Shown here: piece after piece, positions 1 through 6,942 of the stretch | Numbering within the stretch: position 1 is the first letter of the stretch | Layout of the letters: every line of letters begins with the position of its first letter | Origin: Paenibacillus sp. TCA20 | GTDB lineage: Bacteria; Bacillota; Bacilli; Paenibacillales; Paenibacillaceae | NCBI RefSeq assembly: GCF_000732325.1 | Contig: NZ_BBIW01000003.1 | Span: 310,001-374,000, forward strand | Reading direction: 5' to 3' | DNA length: 64,000 nt | Made by a program: the position numbers and the translations under genes | The notes under the pieces: model-generated | Told to the model about the DNA's origin: nothing | The model's database searches: none | The model's input: the letters and a program-made list of their open reading frames with translations, nothing else

Positions 1-342
1 CGTTCATCGGAGAAAGAGATGCTGATGCTTGCCCAGTCCATGAAAGCCAGTACGTTCCAGGTGTTTATGCATTTCCGGCTGCCAAAGGCACTTCCTAGCA
101 TCTTTGGAGGCTTCAAAGTAGGAATTACGCTGGCTGTTGTCGGAGCCGTTGTAGCGGAATTCGTCTCCTCAGACAGAGGACTAGGCTATCTTCAGCTTGC
201 TGCCAGTGCCAATCTAGATATTACGATGCAGTTTTGTGTGGTTGTCATGCTGGCAGTCATCGGACTCATTTTTTACAATTTGGTCGGATGGATCGAAAGA
301 GCAGCAATACCTTGGTACAGAGCTGCCAGAGGAGGAGAATAA
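1..342 (+). CDS. ABC transporter permease, SsuC/TauC type (5' end missing)
   Basis: This is the C-terminal part of an inner-membrane permease of a nitrate/sulfonate/taurine-type importer. The reading frame is open from base 1, so the true start lies outside the window. The visible part holds the cytoplasmic EAA-loop region, with a conserved glycine in FRLPKALPSIFGGFK that contacts the ATPase, followed by hydrophobic segments (AVVGAVVAEFV and FCVVVMLAVIGLIFYNLV). The stop is 1 nt from the start of the ATPase gene, so the two are one operon. The family imports small substrates such as sulfonates, pyrimidine precursors or other N/S compounds. The substrate cannot be told from this sequence, and the binding protein is not in the window. 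Confidence 0.85.
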   Translation, partial: RSSEKEMLMLAQSMKASTFQVFMHFRLPKALPSIFGGFKVGITLAVVGAVVAEFVSSDRGLGYLQLAASANLDITMQFCVVVMLAVIGLIFYNLVGWIERAAIPWYRAARGGE

Positions 343-343
343 G

Positions 344-1135
344 ATGGCTGGAAAAACAATCGCAATTCAAAATGTAGAGAAAAGATTCGAGACGCGTACA
401 GGTGTCGTTCAAGCGCTGAGCAAGGTCAGTTTAAATATTGAGGCATCTTCATTTGTTTCTGTTGTGGGACCGAGTGGCTGTGGAAAAAGCACGCTGATGA
501 ATCTACTTGCAGGTCTGGATCAACCAACAGGAGGCACCATCGAGATGGATGGAAGTACGATGAATGGGCCGCAGTCGGGGAATGCGGTAGTTTTTCAGAA
601 GGATCTATTGCTGGAATGGAGGACAGTACAGGGGAACATCCTGCTGCCTTATGAACTGGAGAACAGATTAAACCGTAAACAGCTGGCTGAGCAAAAACGC
701 AAAACTAACGAGCTGCTAAGCATGGTTGGACTTGATGGTTTCGGTGACAAATATCCATTTGAGCTGTCAGGAGGAATGAAGCAGAGAGTATCGATCTGCC
801 GTGCTTTAATTCAGAACCCGTCGTTACTGATGATGGACGAGCCTTTTGGTGCGCTTGATGCACTAACTCGTGAGCAGATGATGTATGATCTGTTAAAGAT
901 TTATACGAAGTATAAATGTACTATTATTTTTATTACCCATAGCATTGAAGAGGCGGTTTTCCTTTCTGATCGGGTCATCGTCATGTCACCTAGACCTGGC
1001 TCAATCTTAAAAGATATTTCAATTCAGTTAGAAAGGCCGCGCAGTATGGAGACAAGAACGCATCCGAAATTTTTTGAGCATGTTCGGGAGATACGGGAGG
1101 TCTTTCAATCTCAAGGTATTCTGACGGAGGTATGA
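344..1135 (+). CDS. ABC transporter ATP-binding protein, SsuB/TauB type
   Basis: Energising ATPase of the importer whose permease ends just upstream. The 263-residue protein has Walker A GPSGCGKST, the Q-loop near VVFQKDLLLEWRTV, the ABC signature LSGGMKQR, Walker B LLMMDEPFGALD and the H-loop FITHSIEEA. This combination, including EPFGALD, is typical of the nitrate/sulfonate/taurine subfamily. The ATG at 344 is chosen because GGAGGAG lies about 8 nt upstream. A longer reading frame upstream overlaps the permease and is not needed. The end is 1 nt from the hydrolase start, which suggests translational coupling. Confidence 0.92.
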   Translation: MAGKTIAIQNVEKRFETRTGVVQALSKVSLNIEASSFVSVVGPSGCGKSTLMNLLAGLDQPTGGTIEMDGSTMNGPQSGNAVVFQKDLLLEWRTVQGNILLPYELENRLNRKQLAEQKRKTNELLSMVGLDGFGDKYPFELSGGMKQRVSICRALIQNPSLLMMDEPFGALDALTREQMMYDLLKIYTKYKCTIIFITHSIEEAVFLSDRVIVMSPRPGSILKDISIQLERPRSMETRTHPKFFEHVREIREVFQSQGILTEV

Positions 1136-1136
1136 G

Positions 1137-1787
1137 ATGAGCGAATATACAGAGTATAGCTTAACTAATGTATTGAAAGAAAAGACGGCTCTCATGATTA
1201 TCGATATGCAGAATGATTTTATTCATGAAAAAGGTGTATTCGCTCAGTATGGCTATGATACAAGCATGTACAGTGGGATCGTCCCCGTAATTAGTCAATT
1301 AGTGAAGGAAGCGAGGCAGGCAGATATTACCATCATATGGGTTGGGATGTCTCACAACCAGCTGAACGACGGACAGGATGCCTGGATAAGGCGGCGTATA
1401 GGCAGAAGCCATCCTCCGAGCTGCCGGACTGGAACCTGGGGGGCAGATTTTATTCAGGAGCTCGATATTCGCACAGAGGATGTATTGGTGTGGAAGCATC
1501 GTTATAATGCCTTTGTGGGTACGGAACTAAAAAGAGTATTAAAGGGTATGGGAGTAAAGACGCTTATTGCTGCTGGGATCAATACGAATACTTGTGTCGA
1601 ATCCACACTTAGGGAGGCTCATTTGATAGGGTACCATGTTGTGCTTGCAAAGGATGCTACCGCCTGCCTTTATTCGGACGCTTACGAACCGAGTCTAACC
1701 AATATAGAACGGCACTTTGGCTTTGTTGAAGCCTCCTCCACCATCACTTCTCTCTGGAACAACGTTGGAAATGTCACATCTACCTGA
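1137..1787 (+). CDS. isochorismatase-like cysteine hydrolase
   Basis: A 216-residue member of the isochorismatase-like (cysteine amidohydrolase) superfamily. The catalytic triad is visible: Asp23 in IIDMQNDF, Lys120 in VLVWKHRYNAF, and nucleophile Cys153 in NTNTCVES. The cis-peptide loop region before Cys is also conserved. Members hydrolyse amides such as nicotinamide, N-carbamoylsarcosine or ureidoacrylate. The gene starts 1 nt after the ATPase stop, with GGAGG upstream, and ends the operon before a terminator at 1832. The context suggests it acts on the compound imported by the transporter or on a breakdown product. The substrate is not determinable here. Confidence 0.85.
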   Translation: MSEYTEYSLTNVLKEKTALMIIDMQNDFIHEKGVFAQYGYDTSMYSGIVPVISQLVKEARQADITIIWVGMSHNQLNDGQDAWIRRRIGRSHPPSCRTGTWGADFIQELDIRTEDVLVWKHRYNAFVGTELKRVLKGMGVKTLIAAGINTNTCVESTLREAHLIGYHVVLAKDATACLYSDAYEPSLTNIERHFGFVEASSTITSLWNNVGNVTST

Positions 1788-1831
1788 TCAGCCAATACAA
1801 TGTTATTCATAAAAGATTACAGATGAATGGA

Positions 1832-1860
1832 AACGTTTGGGTCATCCCAGACGTTTTTTT
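1832..1860 (+). terminator. Rho-independent terminator after the importer/hydrolase operon
   Basis: Ten-base arms (AACGTTTGGG and CCCAGACGTT, one G-U pair) enclose a 4-nt loop and are followed by a run of T. It lies about 45 nt after the hydrolase stop. Confidence 0.85.
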
Positions 1861-1893
1861 ATTATTAGATGAATCCATATGGAGGGAATATTC

Positions 1894-2049
1894 GTGAAGA
1901 GTTCAAATATACAGCTTTCAAAATTAATGGGCATAGTTCTGGTTATAGCCGGATTCATGATGATCGTGACGAAACTCTCAGTTGAAGCCGGAGCTGAGGA
2001 ATTTCGAATTCAAGTCTCTGGGACCGGGGAGACAAAAAGTAACTTATAG
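1894..2049 (+). CDS. small single-span membrane protein, unknown (51 aa)
   Basis: A GTG-initiated frame of 51 codons with GGAGGG at 1881-1886, seven bases before the start. Residues about 10-27 (LMGIVLVIAGFMMIVTKL) form one hydrophobic segment. After it comes a short polar tail with EAGAEEFRIQ. It sits alone between the terminator of the importer operon and the VOC gene. I recognise no family. The good ribosome site and clear transmembrane segment support a real small protein, but it could be the remnant of a longer gene, because no promoter or terminator of its own is obvious. Confidence 0.5.
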   Translation: MKSSNIQLSKLMGIVLVIAGFMMIVTKLSVEAGAEEFRIQVSGTGETKSNL

Positions 2050-2216
2050 CGACAAGGAATCCGAAATATTTCCCCTTTACTCAGAGACATAACTACAGAA
2101 CAAAAAAACACGATAGCTCTTTCCTTCCAAATTAGGTAAAATGGTATTTAGGGTAGTATTTAAAACTTAGTTTCATCTAATGAAACCAGAAAGTGTTCAT
2201 GAGGAGGAAAAGGACG

Positions 2217-2594
2217 ATGTCATTTAGGTTTGTTGGTCTTGATCATGTTCAGCTTGCTGCACCGGAAGGCTGTGAATCAGAAGCACGTCATTTCTTTAAA
2301 GAGATTCTAGGGTGGACCGAAATTCCTAAGCCGGAGCCATTACAAAATCGCGGTGGTATTTGGTTTAAATGTGGGATTCATGAAGTACATATTGGAGTGC
2401 AGAAGGATTTTACACCTGCCTCTAAAGCCCACCCTGCATTTCATGTTCACAATATAGAAGCTTTAAAGGAGCATCTGACGAAGGAAAATATAACTATACT
2501 CCATGATGAGGCACGTACAGAAGAAGGCATCACACGCTTCTATACTCATGATCCATTTGGCAACCGAATTGAATTTCTTGAATTTAGCAGATAA
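2217..2594 (+). CDS. VOC-superfamily (glyoxalase/bleomycin-resistance fold) protein
   Basis: A 125-residue single vicinal-oxygen-chelate domain. It opens with FVGLDHVQLAAP, with His at about residue 9, has the characteristic FKEILGWTEIPKP strand-helix, and ends with THDPFGNRIEFLEF, where the Glu is the usual C-terminal metal ligand. Members are glyoxalases, dioxygenases or resistance proteins. The specific reaction cannot be assigned. The ATG at 2217 is chosen because GGAGGAAAAGG is directly upstream. An in-frame ATG 24 nt earlier has no ribosome site. It appears monocistronic. Confidence 0.85.
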   Translation: MSFRFVGLDHVQLAAPEGCESEARHFFKEILGWTEIPKPEPLQNRGGIWFKCGIHEVHIGVQKDFTPASKAHPAFHVHNIEALKEHLTKENITILHDEARTEEGITRFYTHDPFGNRIEFLEFSR

Positions 2595-2792
2595 ATATAT
2601 AGCATACGCTTGGAGATCAGGATAGTTGGATGACAATATTGCATATGACTTGGTTTAATTGGAATCGCTTTCTTGTCAGTCGTGTTACGGTGTGCAATTG
2701 AGGATCTAATGAGAAATCAGGGCTTAAGATGTGATTACGGTAAAGATTAGTTATAACTTTTCTTTCTCTACCCTGGTGCGAATTACAGGTTA

Positions 2793-2816
2793 TATAATGT
2801 AGTTGTCGGGGCCGAC
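2793..2816 (+). promoter_or_regulatory. possible promoter -10 and 5' hairpin before a leader-like ORF
   Basis: TATAAT at 2793-2798 is followed by GTCGGGGCCGAC, a self-complementary stretch that would lie at the 5' end of a transcript. A good -35 element is not evident, so the promoter call is tentative. Confidence 0.35.
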
Positions 2817-2843
2817 GAAATACAAGGAAAGGAGATGATCCAA

Positions 2844-2876
2844 TTGATCAATGAGCGCGAGGTGACTTTCGCTTAA
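2844..2876 (+). CDS. possible 10-residue leader peptide
   Basis: A TTG-started frame reading MINEREVTFA and stop. It follows AAAGGAGATGATCC, which differs by one base from a perfect 14-nt complement to the 3' end of 16S rRNA. Its last codons form the left arm of a perfect 8-bp inverted repeat (ACTTTCGC at 2865-2872 with GCGAAAGT at 2879-2886), so ribosome position on the ORF would affect the hairpin. That arrangement is typical of leader peptides. No gene that it would control follows closely, so its function is unknown. Confidence 0.35.
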   Translation: MINEREVTFA

Positions 2877-2898
2877 GTGCGAAAGTTGTGCGTTTAGC

Positions 2899-2926
2899 AT
2901 GGGAGGAGGCTGATGCCTCCTCTCAT
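2899..2926 (+). other. strong GC-rich hairpin downstream of the leader-like ORF
   Basis: AGGAGGC at 2904-2910 pairs with GCCTCCT at 2915-2921, and the flanking ATG/CAT extend the symmetry. The left arm contains GGGAGGAGG, which resembles a ribosome site that would be hidden by pairing. No T-run follows, so it is not a standard terminator. Confidence 0.4.
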
Positions 2927-2991
2927 TATTCATCCATACCGTATCTTTTTGACCCTGTGTGATAAAATTTGTAAATTTTAAAAACTATTTC

Positions 2992-3021
2992 TTGCCTATA
3001 TAACAATGGTTTCATTATAAT
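2992..3021 (+). promoter_or_regulatory. candidate sigma-A promoter in the 2.6-3.4 kb gap
   Basis: TTGCCT at 2992-2997 and TATAAT at 3016-3021 are separated by 18 bases. It would drive the tiny ORF at 3113 and perhaps the CD3324-family gene. The rest of 2595-3376 holds no convincing gene. Confidence 0.45.
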
Positions 3022-3112
3022 AAGTTTAGTTTTACATATTGAAGATTTTGCCACATGCTAACTTGCTAAGTAACCGGCGGAATCTAATCTTAAGAAGAGA
3101 GGAGAAAGTACA

Positions 3113-3196
3113 ATGCAGCCGTCATTTAAACTTCAACAACAGGAACAACTGAATATGCTCAAGCCAAGGTACCTCTATACCGATACGCGATCATGA
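3113..3196 (+). CDS. possible 27-residue peptide, unknown
   Basis: An ATG-started frame of 27 codons (beginning MQPSFKLQQQEQ) with AGAGGAGAAAG just upstream. It lies about 90 nt after a plausible sigma-A promoter. The peptide is glutamine-rich at its start, soluble, and matches no family I know. It could be a real micropeptide or the preserved start of a degraded gene, since it is followed by about 180 nt without an open frame. Confidence 0.3.
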   Translation: MQPSFKLQQQEQLNMLKPRYLYTDTRS

Positions 3197-3376
3197 CAAG
3201 GGACTCTTAATGAATCGTGAGAAGGACTGTGTATTGTGTGAATTTTAGCCTATGAATATAATTTTGAGGACTGCCTATGGACATTTGTAAACGTTCAGGG
3301 TTTTTTTATTTTTTTAAGGGCATAGTTTCCGTGAGAAGGTTACAACAACCAAAAATGAACGAAAGGAGAGGCGAAC

Positions 3377-3484
3377 ATGATTTTAAATGTCTTTGTAAGT
3401 GATGATGTGAGTGGCCAGAGAACCGTATTTGAGGAGGATATTTATCGTGATGTACAAAAATGGAAGAGATGCGCTTCCCCCTAG
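3377..3484 (+). CDS. small ORF overlapping the start of the CD3324-family gene
   Basis: A 35-codon frame starting MILNVFVSDD, with a very good ribosome site (AAAGGAGAGG) 7 nt before its ATG. It ends at 3484, about 35 nt inside the next gene in a different frame. The next gene has a weaker, more distant ribosome site, so this ORF could deliver ribosomes to it by translational coupling. I recognise no domain. It may instead be the N-terminal part of a frameshifted longer protein. Confidence 0.35.
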   Translation: MILNVFVSDDVSGQRTVFEEDIYRDVQKWKRCASP

Positions 3485-3713
3485 CTTATTGAAAGAGATT
3501 CAAAAGTATATACAAGGAGATCTCATCTACATCCCAAAAGCTACCGAAGAGCGTGCACGCTGGGGAGAAAAGAGCGGAGCCCGCAAGCAGCTAGCTCAGC
3601 GTAATGCAGAAATTTCACTATATTATTCCAAAGGATGGTCTGTTTCGGAGCTGGAGCAGAAATATCATCTATCAAGTGAGAGTATTCGCAAAATTGTAGT
3701 AAAGTCCAGGTAA
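3450..3713 (+). CDS. CD3324-family protein (small HTH-like protein)
   Basis: An 87-residue basic protein beginning MYKNGRDALPP and continuing LLKEIQKYIQGDLIYIPK. This matches the CD3324 family of Firmicutes as I remember it. The C-terminal third (WSVSELEQKYHLSSESIRKIV) is a helix-turn-helix resembling Mor/sigma-like DNA-binding tails, so a regulatory role is likely but unproven. The ATG at 3450 is preferred because family members start at MYKNGRD. The upstream GAGGAGG is 12 nt away. A longer frame from 3411 is possible but adds an unconserved 13 residues. The exporter gene follows 30 nt later. Confidence 0.7.
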   Translation: MYKNGRDALPPSLLKEIQKYIQGDLIYIPKATEERARWGEKSGARKQLAQRNAEISLYYSKGWSVSELEQKYHLSSESIRKIVVKSR

Positions 3714-3743
3714 TTAGGATGGTTAGATGGGAGAGTGCCTTCA

Positions 3744-5936
3744 TTGTCGATTGTTCAAGGGCTTCCGAGCTCGATTAGTAGTCAAATTGAAGGTCCATTG
3801 TTATTCAGCGCACGGACAGATTTATTACACAATGGACATTTCGGAGAACAGTGGACCGTGATCACTAGGGAAGAGGTCACGGTCTGGACTCCGGAAGGAA
3901 TCAATATAAGCAGGCTGGAAGTACAGCAAATGACAGAAGCCCGAGCCGTCAGTGGAATAGGCGGCGGCTCCTTCATTGCGGATACATCCAAAGGTCCTGT
4001 AGTTATCGCGAGATATACGGCCGCCCTTACGGCGGTCTATAGCTTCGCAGCTAAGCTTGTGTGTGCAGTAATTCAGCAGGAAGAGCTGCCGACTGCTTCG
4101 GAAAAAGAACTTCCGCGTTATTGCCCGAATTGCGAGCATCCACTGGCGGAAGGAACTCAGACATGTCCTGTCTGTAAGGATAATGGAAAAGTACTTCTTC
4201 GCATGCTCCGGTATGCAAAGCCATATAAGGGACAAATGATTGTGGCTGGAATTTTACTTGTATTAACTACGCTTGTTGAACTCATCCCGCCTTATTTAAC
4301 CAAGATTATGATAGACGATGTTTTGAAACCGGATTCATTATCCGCTTCGTTGCTGTGGCTGGTCATCGGACTAGGAGCAACCATGCTCGTTACATCGGTA
4401 ATGCAAACGGTTCGCGGATTGCTGGGCGTATGGGTCGGCTCCAAACTAATGGGAGACATTCGGAAGGATATATACCACGCATTAATGAAGCTGTCCCTGT
4501 CGTTCTTTGACCGGAGGCAAACCTCGCAATTTATTGGCCGGGTTAACAGTGACTCGGAGGCAATGCGGCAATTCATGACAGACGGTATTATCTGGGTAAC
4601 TGGAGAATCTCTCCGAGTGGTTGCCATCTTCGCCATTATGTTTGGACTTGACTGGAAGCTGACGCTCTTTGCATTATTGCCTATGCCTGTGATGGTGTTT
4701 GTGTCCTTATCTCTATGGCCTAAGATCGGACGGCGTTGGTATCAGCAATGGAGATCCATTTTTCGACTGAACGTTATTGTGGGTGACTCGCTTCAAGGGA
4801 TACGAGTAGTAAAAGCTTTTGGACAAGAGAAGGCAGAGATATCCCGATATAGTGAAGTGAATGAACAGCTTGTGAAGCATAATATTCGTATCGAGGGCTT
4901 GTGGCAGGGAATGTTCCCGTTATTTTCCTTGATCGCTGGGATTGGGACACTGCTCATCTGGTATTACGGCGGAGCATCGGTTATACAAGGGGAGCTTCAG
5001 CTTGGTGTACTCATGGCATTGATATCCTACCTTGGTATGCTGTTTGGTCCGCTGCAATGGATCAGTCAGATGATTAATTGGTCCAGTAATGCATTGGCTG
5101 CTGCGGACCGAGTATTCGAAATTCTTGATACGACACCGGATGTACCTGATGCACAGAACCCGCGTGATATTGGCAGCATGAAGGGACATGTCCAGTTCAA
5201 TGAAGTAACCTATGGCTATGAGAAGCATCACCCTGTATTGAAAAAGGTGAACCTTGAGGTACAGCCGGGAGAAATGATTGGGCTGGTAGGACATTCGGGA
5301 GCTGGTAAATCGACATTCATTAATCTGATTTGCCGTTTCTATGATCCAGATGAAGGCAGCCTTTATATCGATGGAGTTCCGCTAACAGAGATTAGTCAAA
5401 CTGATCTTCGGAATAAGATCGGGGTTGTGCTGCAAGAGACATTCTTATTCGATGGAACTATAGCGGAGAACATTGCTTATTCCAAGCCGGATGCTTCTCC
5501 GGCTGAAATTATGCGGGCAGCTAAGATTGCTAATGCGCATGATTTCATTGTTCGTCTGCCGGATGGCTATGATACGCGTGTCGGAGAACGAGGGCATAGG
5601 CTGTCTGGGGGAGAAAAGCAGCGTGTTGCTATTGCCCGGGCAATTATTCATGACCCACGTATTTTGATATTGGATGAAGCAACGGCTTCCGTAGATACAG
5701 AGACCGAGCGTCAGATTCAAGAAGCCATTTCAAGACTTATACAAGGGAGAACAACATTTGCTATTGCACATCGTCTGTCAACTCTGCGAAATGCGGATCG
5801 TTTGGTCGTACTTGATAAAGGAAGAATCGTTGAAGTGGGAACCCATGAAGAATTGTTCTCGATCGAAGAGGGAGCTTATCGTAAACTCGTTGATGCACAG
5901 CAAGAATTGTCGAAGATCAAGGGGGTCGAGGGTTAA
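3744..5936 (+). CDS. ABC exporter (fused permease-ATPase) with extra N-terminal domain and zinc ribbon
   Basis: About 730 residues. Residues 1-130 form a beta-rich region of unknown role. Next is a zinc-ribbon-like CPNC...CPVC motif (about residues 130-150). Then comes a type I exporter membrane domain (about 155-470, six hydrophobic segments), and an ATPase domain with Walker A GHSGAGKST, signature LSGGEKQR and Walker B ILILDEATAS. Standard half-exporters are about 580 residues, so the N-terminal 150 residues are additional. Start: TTG at 3744 has GGGAGA 9 nt upstream, while the GTG at 3735 has none at usable spacing. It overlaps the DUF1854 gene by 1 nt. ABC/DUF1854 pairs are, as I recall, noted near cyanophycin genes in other bacteria, but none is seen here. 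The substrate is unknown. Confidence 0.85.
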   Translation: MSIVQGLPSSISSQIEGPLLFSARTDLLHNGHFGEQWTVITREEVTVWTPEGINISRLEVQQMTEARAVSGIGGGSFIADTSKGPVVIARYTAALTAVYSFAAKLVCAVIQQEELPTASEKELPRYCPNCEHPLAEGTQTCPVCKDNGKVLLRMLRYAKPYKGQMIVAGILLVLTTLVELIPPYLTKIMIDDVLKPDSLSASLLWLVIGLGATMLVTSVMQTVRGLLGVWVGSKLMGDIRKDIYHALMKLSLSFFDRRQTSQFIGRVNSDSEAMRQFMTDGIIWVTGESLRVVAIFAIMFGLDWKLTLFALLPMPVMVFVSLSLWPKIGRRWYQQWRSIFRLNVIVGDSLQGIRVVKAFGQEKAEISRYSEVNEQLVKHNIRIEGLWQGMFPLFSLIAGIGTLLIWYYGGASVIQGELQLGVLMALISYLGMLFGPLQWISQMINWSSNALAAADRVFEILDTTPDVPDAQNPRDIGSMKGHVQFNEVTYGYEKHHPVLKKVNLEVQPGEMIGLVGHSGAGKSTFINLICRFYDPDEGSLYIDGVPLTEISQTDLRNKIGVVLQETFLFDGTIAENIAYSKPDASPAEIMRAAKIANAHDFIVRLPDGYDTRVGERGHRLSGGEKQRVAIARAIIHDPRILILDEATASVDTETERQIQEAISRLIQGRTTFAIAHRLSTLRNADRLVVLDKGRIVEVGTHEELFSIEEGAYRKLVDAQQELSKIKGVEG

Positions 5937-6436
5937 TGGAACGAGATCCTTACGATATTCACTTTCTTCAGCCAGCGGATGTCATGTTCAGCCGGGGGCC
6001 GGGAGGTGTTTTACAGGGAGTTATAGAAGGCGCACTGTATTCTGAAATTTTAGTCTATCGAACTTTTCCTTTCAAGTACACTTCTCAATATATCTCCATT
6101 CGTAATGCGAAGGGAGATGAACTCGGAATTATTGAGGATATAAGTCAGCTGGATGATGAAAGTGCAGAGGAATTGGGGAGAGAACTGCAATTTCGATATT
6201 TCCTGCCGAGAGTAACCCGAGTAGATAGTGTCAAAGAAAAATCAGAGCTCTGGGTCTGGGAGCTGCAGACGACACTCGGCCCAACACGCATGGCCATGCG
6301 TAATTTACACGAGCATGTGCAGTACCCTGGCGAGGGACGATTGATATTAACGGATATAAACGGTAAGCGCTGCGAAATTCTCGATTGGAGAGCGCTTGAT
6401 CAGCATAGTAGAAAGCAACTGACAGACGTAATCTAA
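5936..6436 (+). CDS. DUF1854-family protein
   Basis: A 166-residue soluble protein with no membrane segment or signal peptide. The ATG shares its A with the TAA stop of the exporter gene, so the two are translationally coupled and probably act together. Features such as FSRGPGGVLQGVIEG, YISIRNAKGDELGIIEDI, LELGRELQFRYFLPRV-like spacing and the terminal ILDWRALD match the DUF1854 family as I recall it. No biochemical role is established that I can cite. Coupling to an exporter with an extra cytoplasmic domain suggests a regulatory or substrate-handling partner. Confidence 0.8.
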   Translation: MERDPYDIHFLQPADVMFSRGPGGVLQGVIEGALYSEILVYRTFPFKYTSQYISIRNAKGDELGIIEDISQLDDESAEELGRELQFRYFLPRVTRVDSVKEKSELWVWELQTTLGPTRMAMRNLHEHVQYPGEGRLILTDINGKRCEILDWRALDQHSRKQLTDVI

Positions 6437-6448
6437 ATACCGTTTATG

Positions 6449-6489
6449 ACAAAGACCGATACAGCGGTGTAAATGTATCGGTTCTTTGT
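6449..6489 (+). terminator. long hairpin ending the exporter/DUF1854 operon
   Basis: ACAAAGACCGATAC at 6449-6462 pairs with GTATCGGTTCTTTGT at 6475-6489, about 14 bp with one bulge. Only a short T-rich tail follows, so it may act as a terminator or an RNA-stabilising hairpin. Confidence 0.6.
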
Positions 6490-6503
6490 ATGCTTGTTTG
6501 TTT

Positions 6504-6820
6504 CAAAAATGGAACGCCCGCCGAGAAAACGAACTCGGTTCTCCTCCCGAGTGGAACTTCTGGAACCTGAACGACTTTTGCGAAGCAACCGGAGAGAGGA
6601 GCCAAAAATGAAACGCCCGCCGAGAAAACGAACTCGTTCTCCCCTACCGAGTGGAATTTTTGGAACCTGAACGACTTTTGCGAAGCAACCGGAGAGAAGG
6701 AGCCAAAAATGGAACGCCCGCCGAGAAAACGAACTCGGTTCTCCTCCTTCGAGTGGAATTCTTGGAACCTGAACAACTTTTGCGAAGCAACCGGAGAGAG
6801 GGAGCCAAAAATGGAACGCC
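6504..6820. repeat. three tandem ~100-bp repeats plus a partial fourth copy
   Basis: Units start at the ATG of CAAAAATGGAACGCCC at 6509, 6608, 6709 and 6811, with periods of 99, 101 and 102 bp. The fourth copy stops after about 10 bases. The units are roughly 90% identical. Each holds short inverted repeats such as CCGAG...CTCGG and ACTCGG...CCGAGT, so the RNA could fold into repeated hairpins. Unit lengths are not multiples of three and indels shift frame, so the ORFs running through them on both strands are not likely genes. No transposase or target duplication was found. The remaining bases to 6942 hold a small CTGCATT/AATGCAG inverted repeat at about 6886-6902 and the pyk ribosome site. 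Confidence 0.85.
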
Positions 6821-6942
6821 CTATACATGATTTTTTTAGAGAGAACACATACTTCACAGAGGAACCATTTTGTTACGGGAGGAGACTGCATTAATAATGC
6901 AGATCCTGACGGTTAAATCTTATCGACAAGTGAGGAGAAAGA

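Noticed and set aside
6433..6891. Overlapping frames on both strands through the ~100-bp repeats
   Set aside because: They arise from the repeat units, whose lengths break the frame. No ribosome sites and no recognisable domains. Treated as a repeat array instead.
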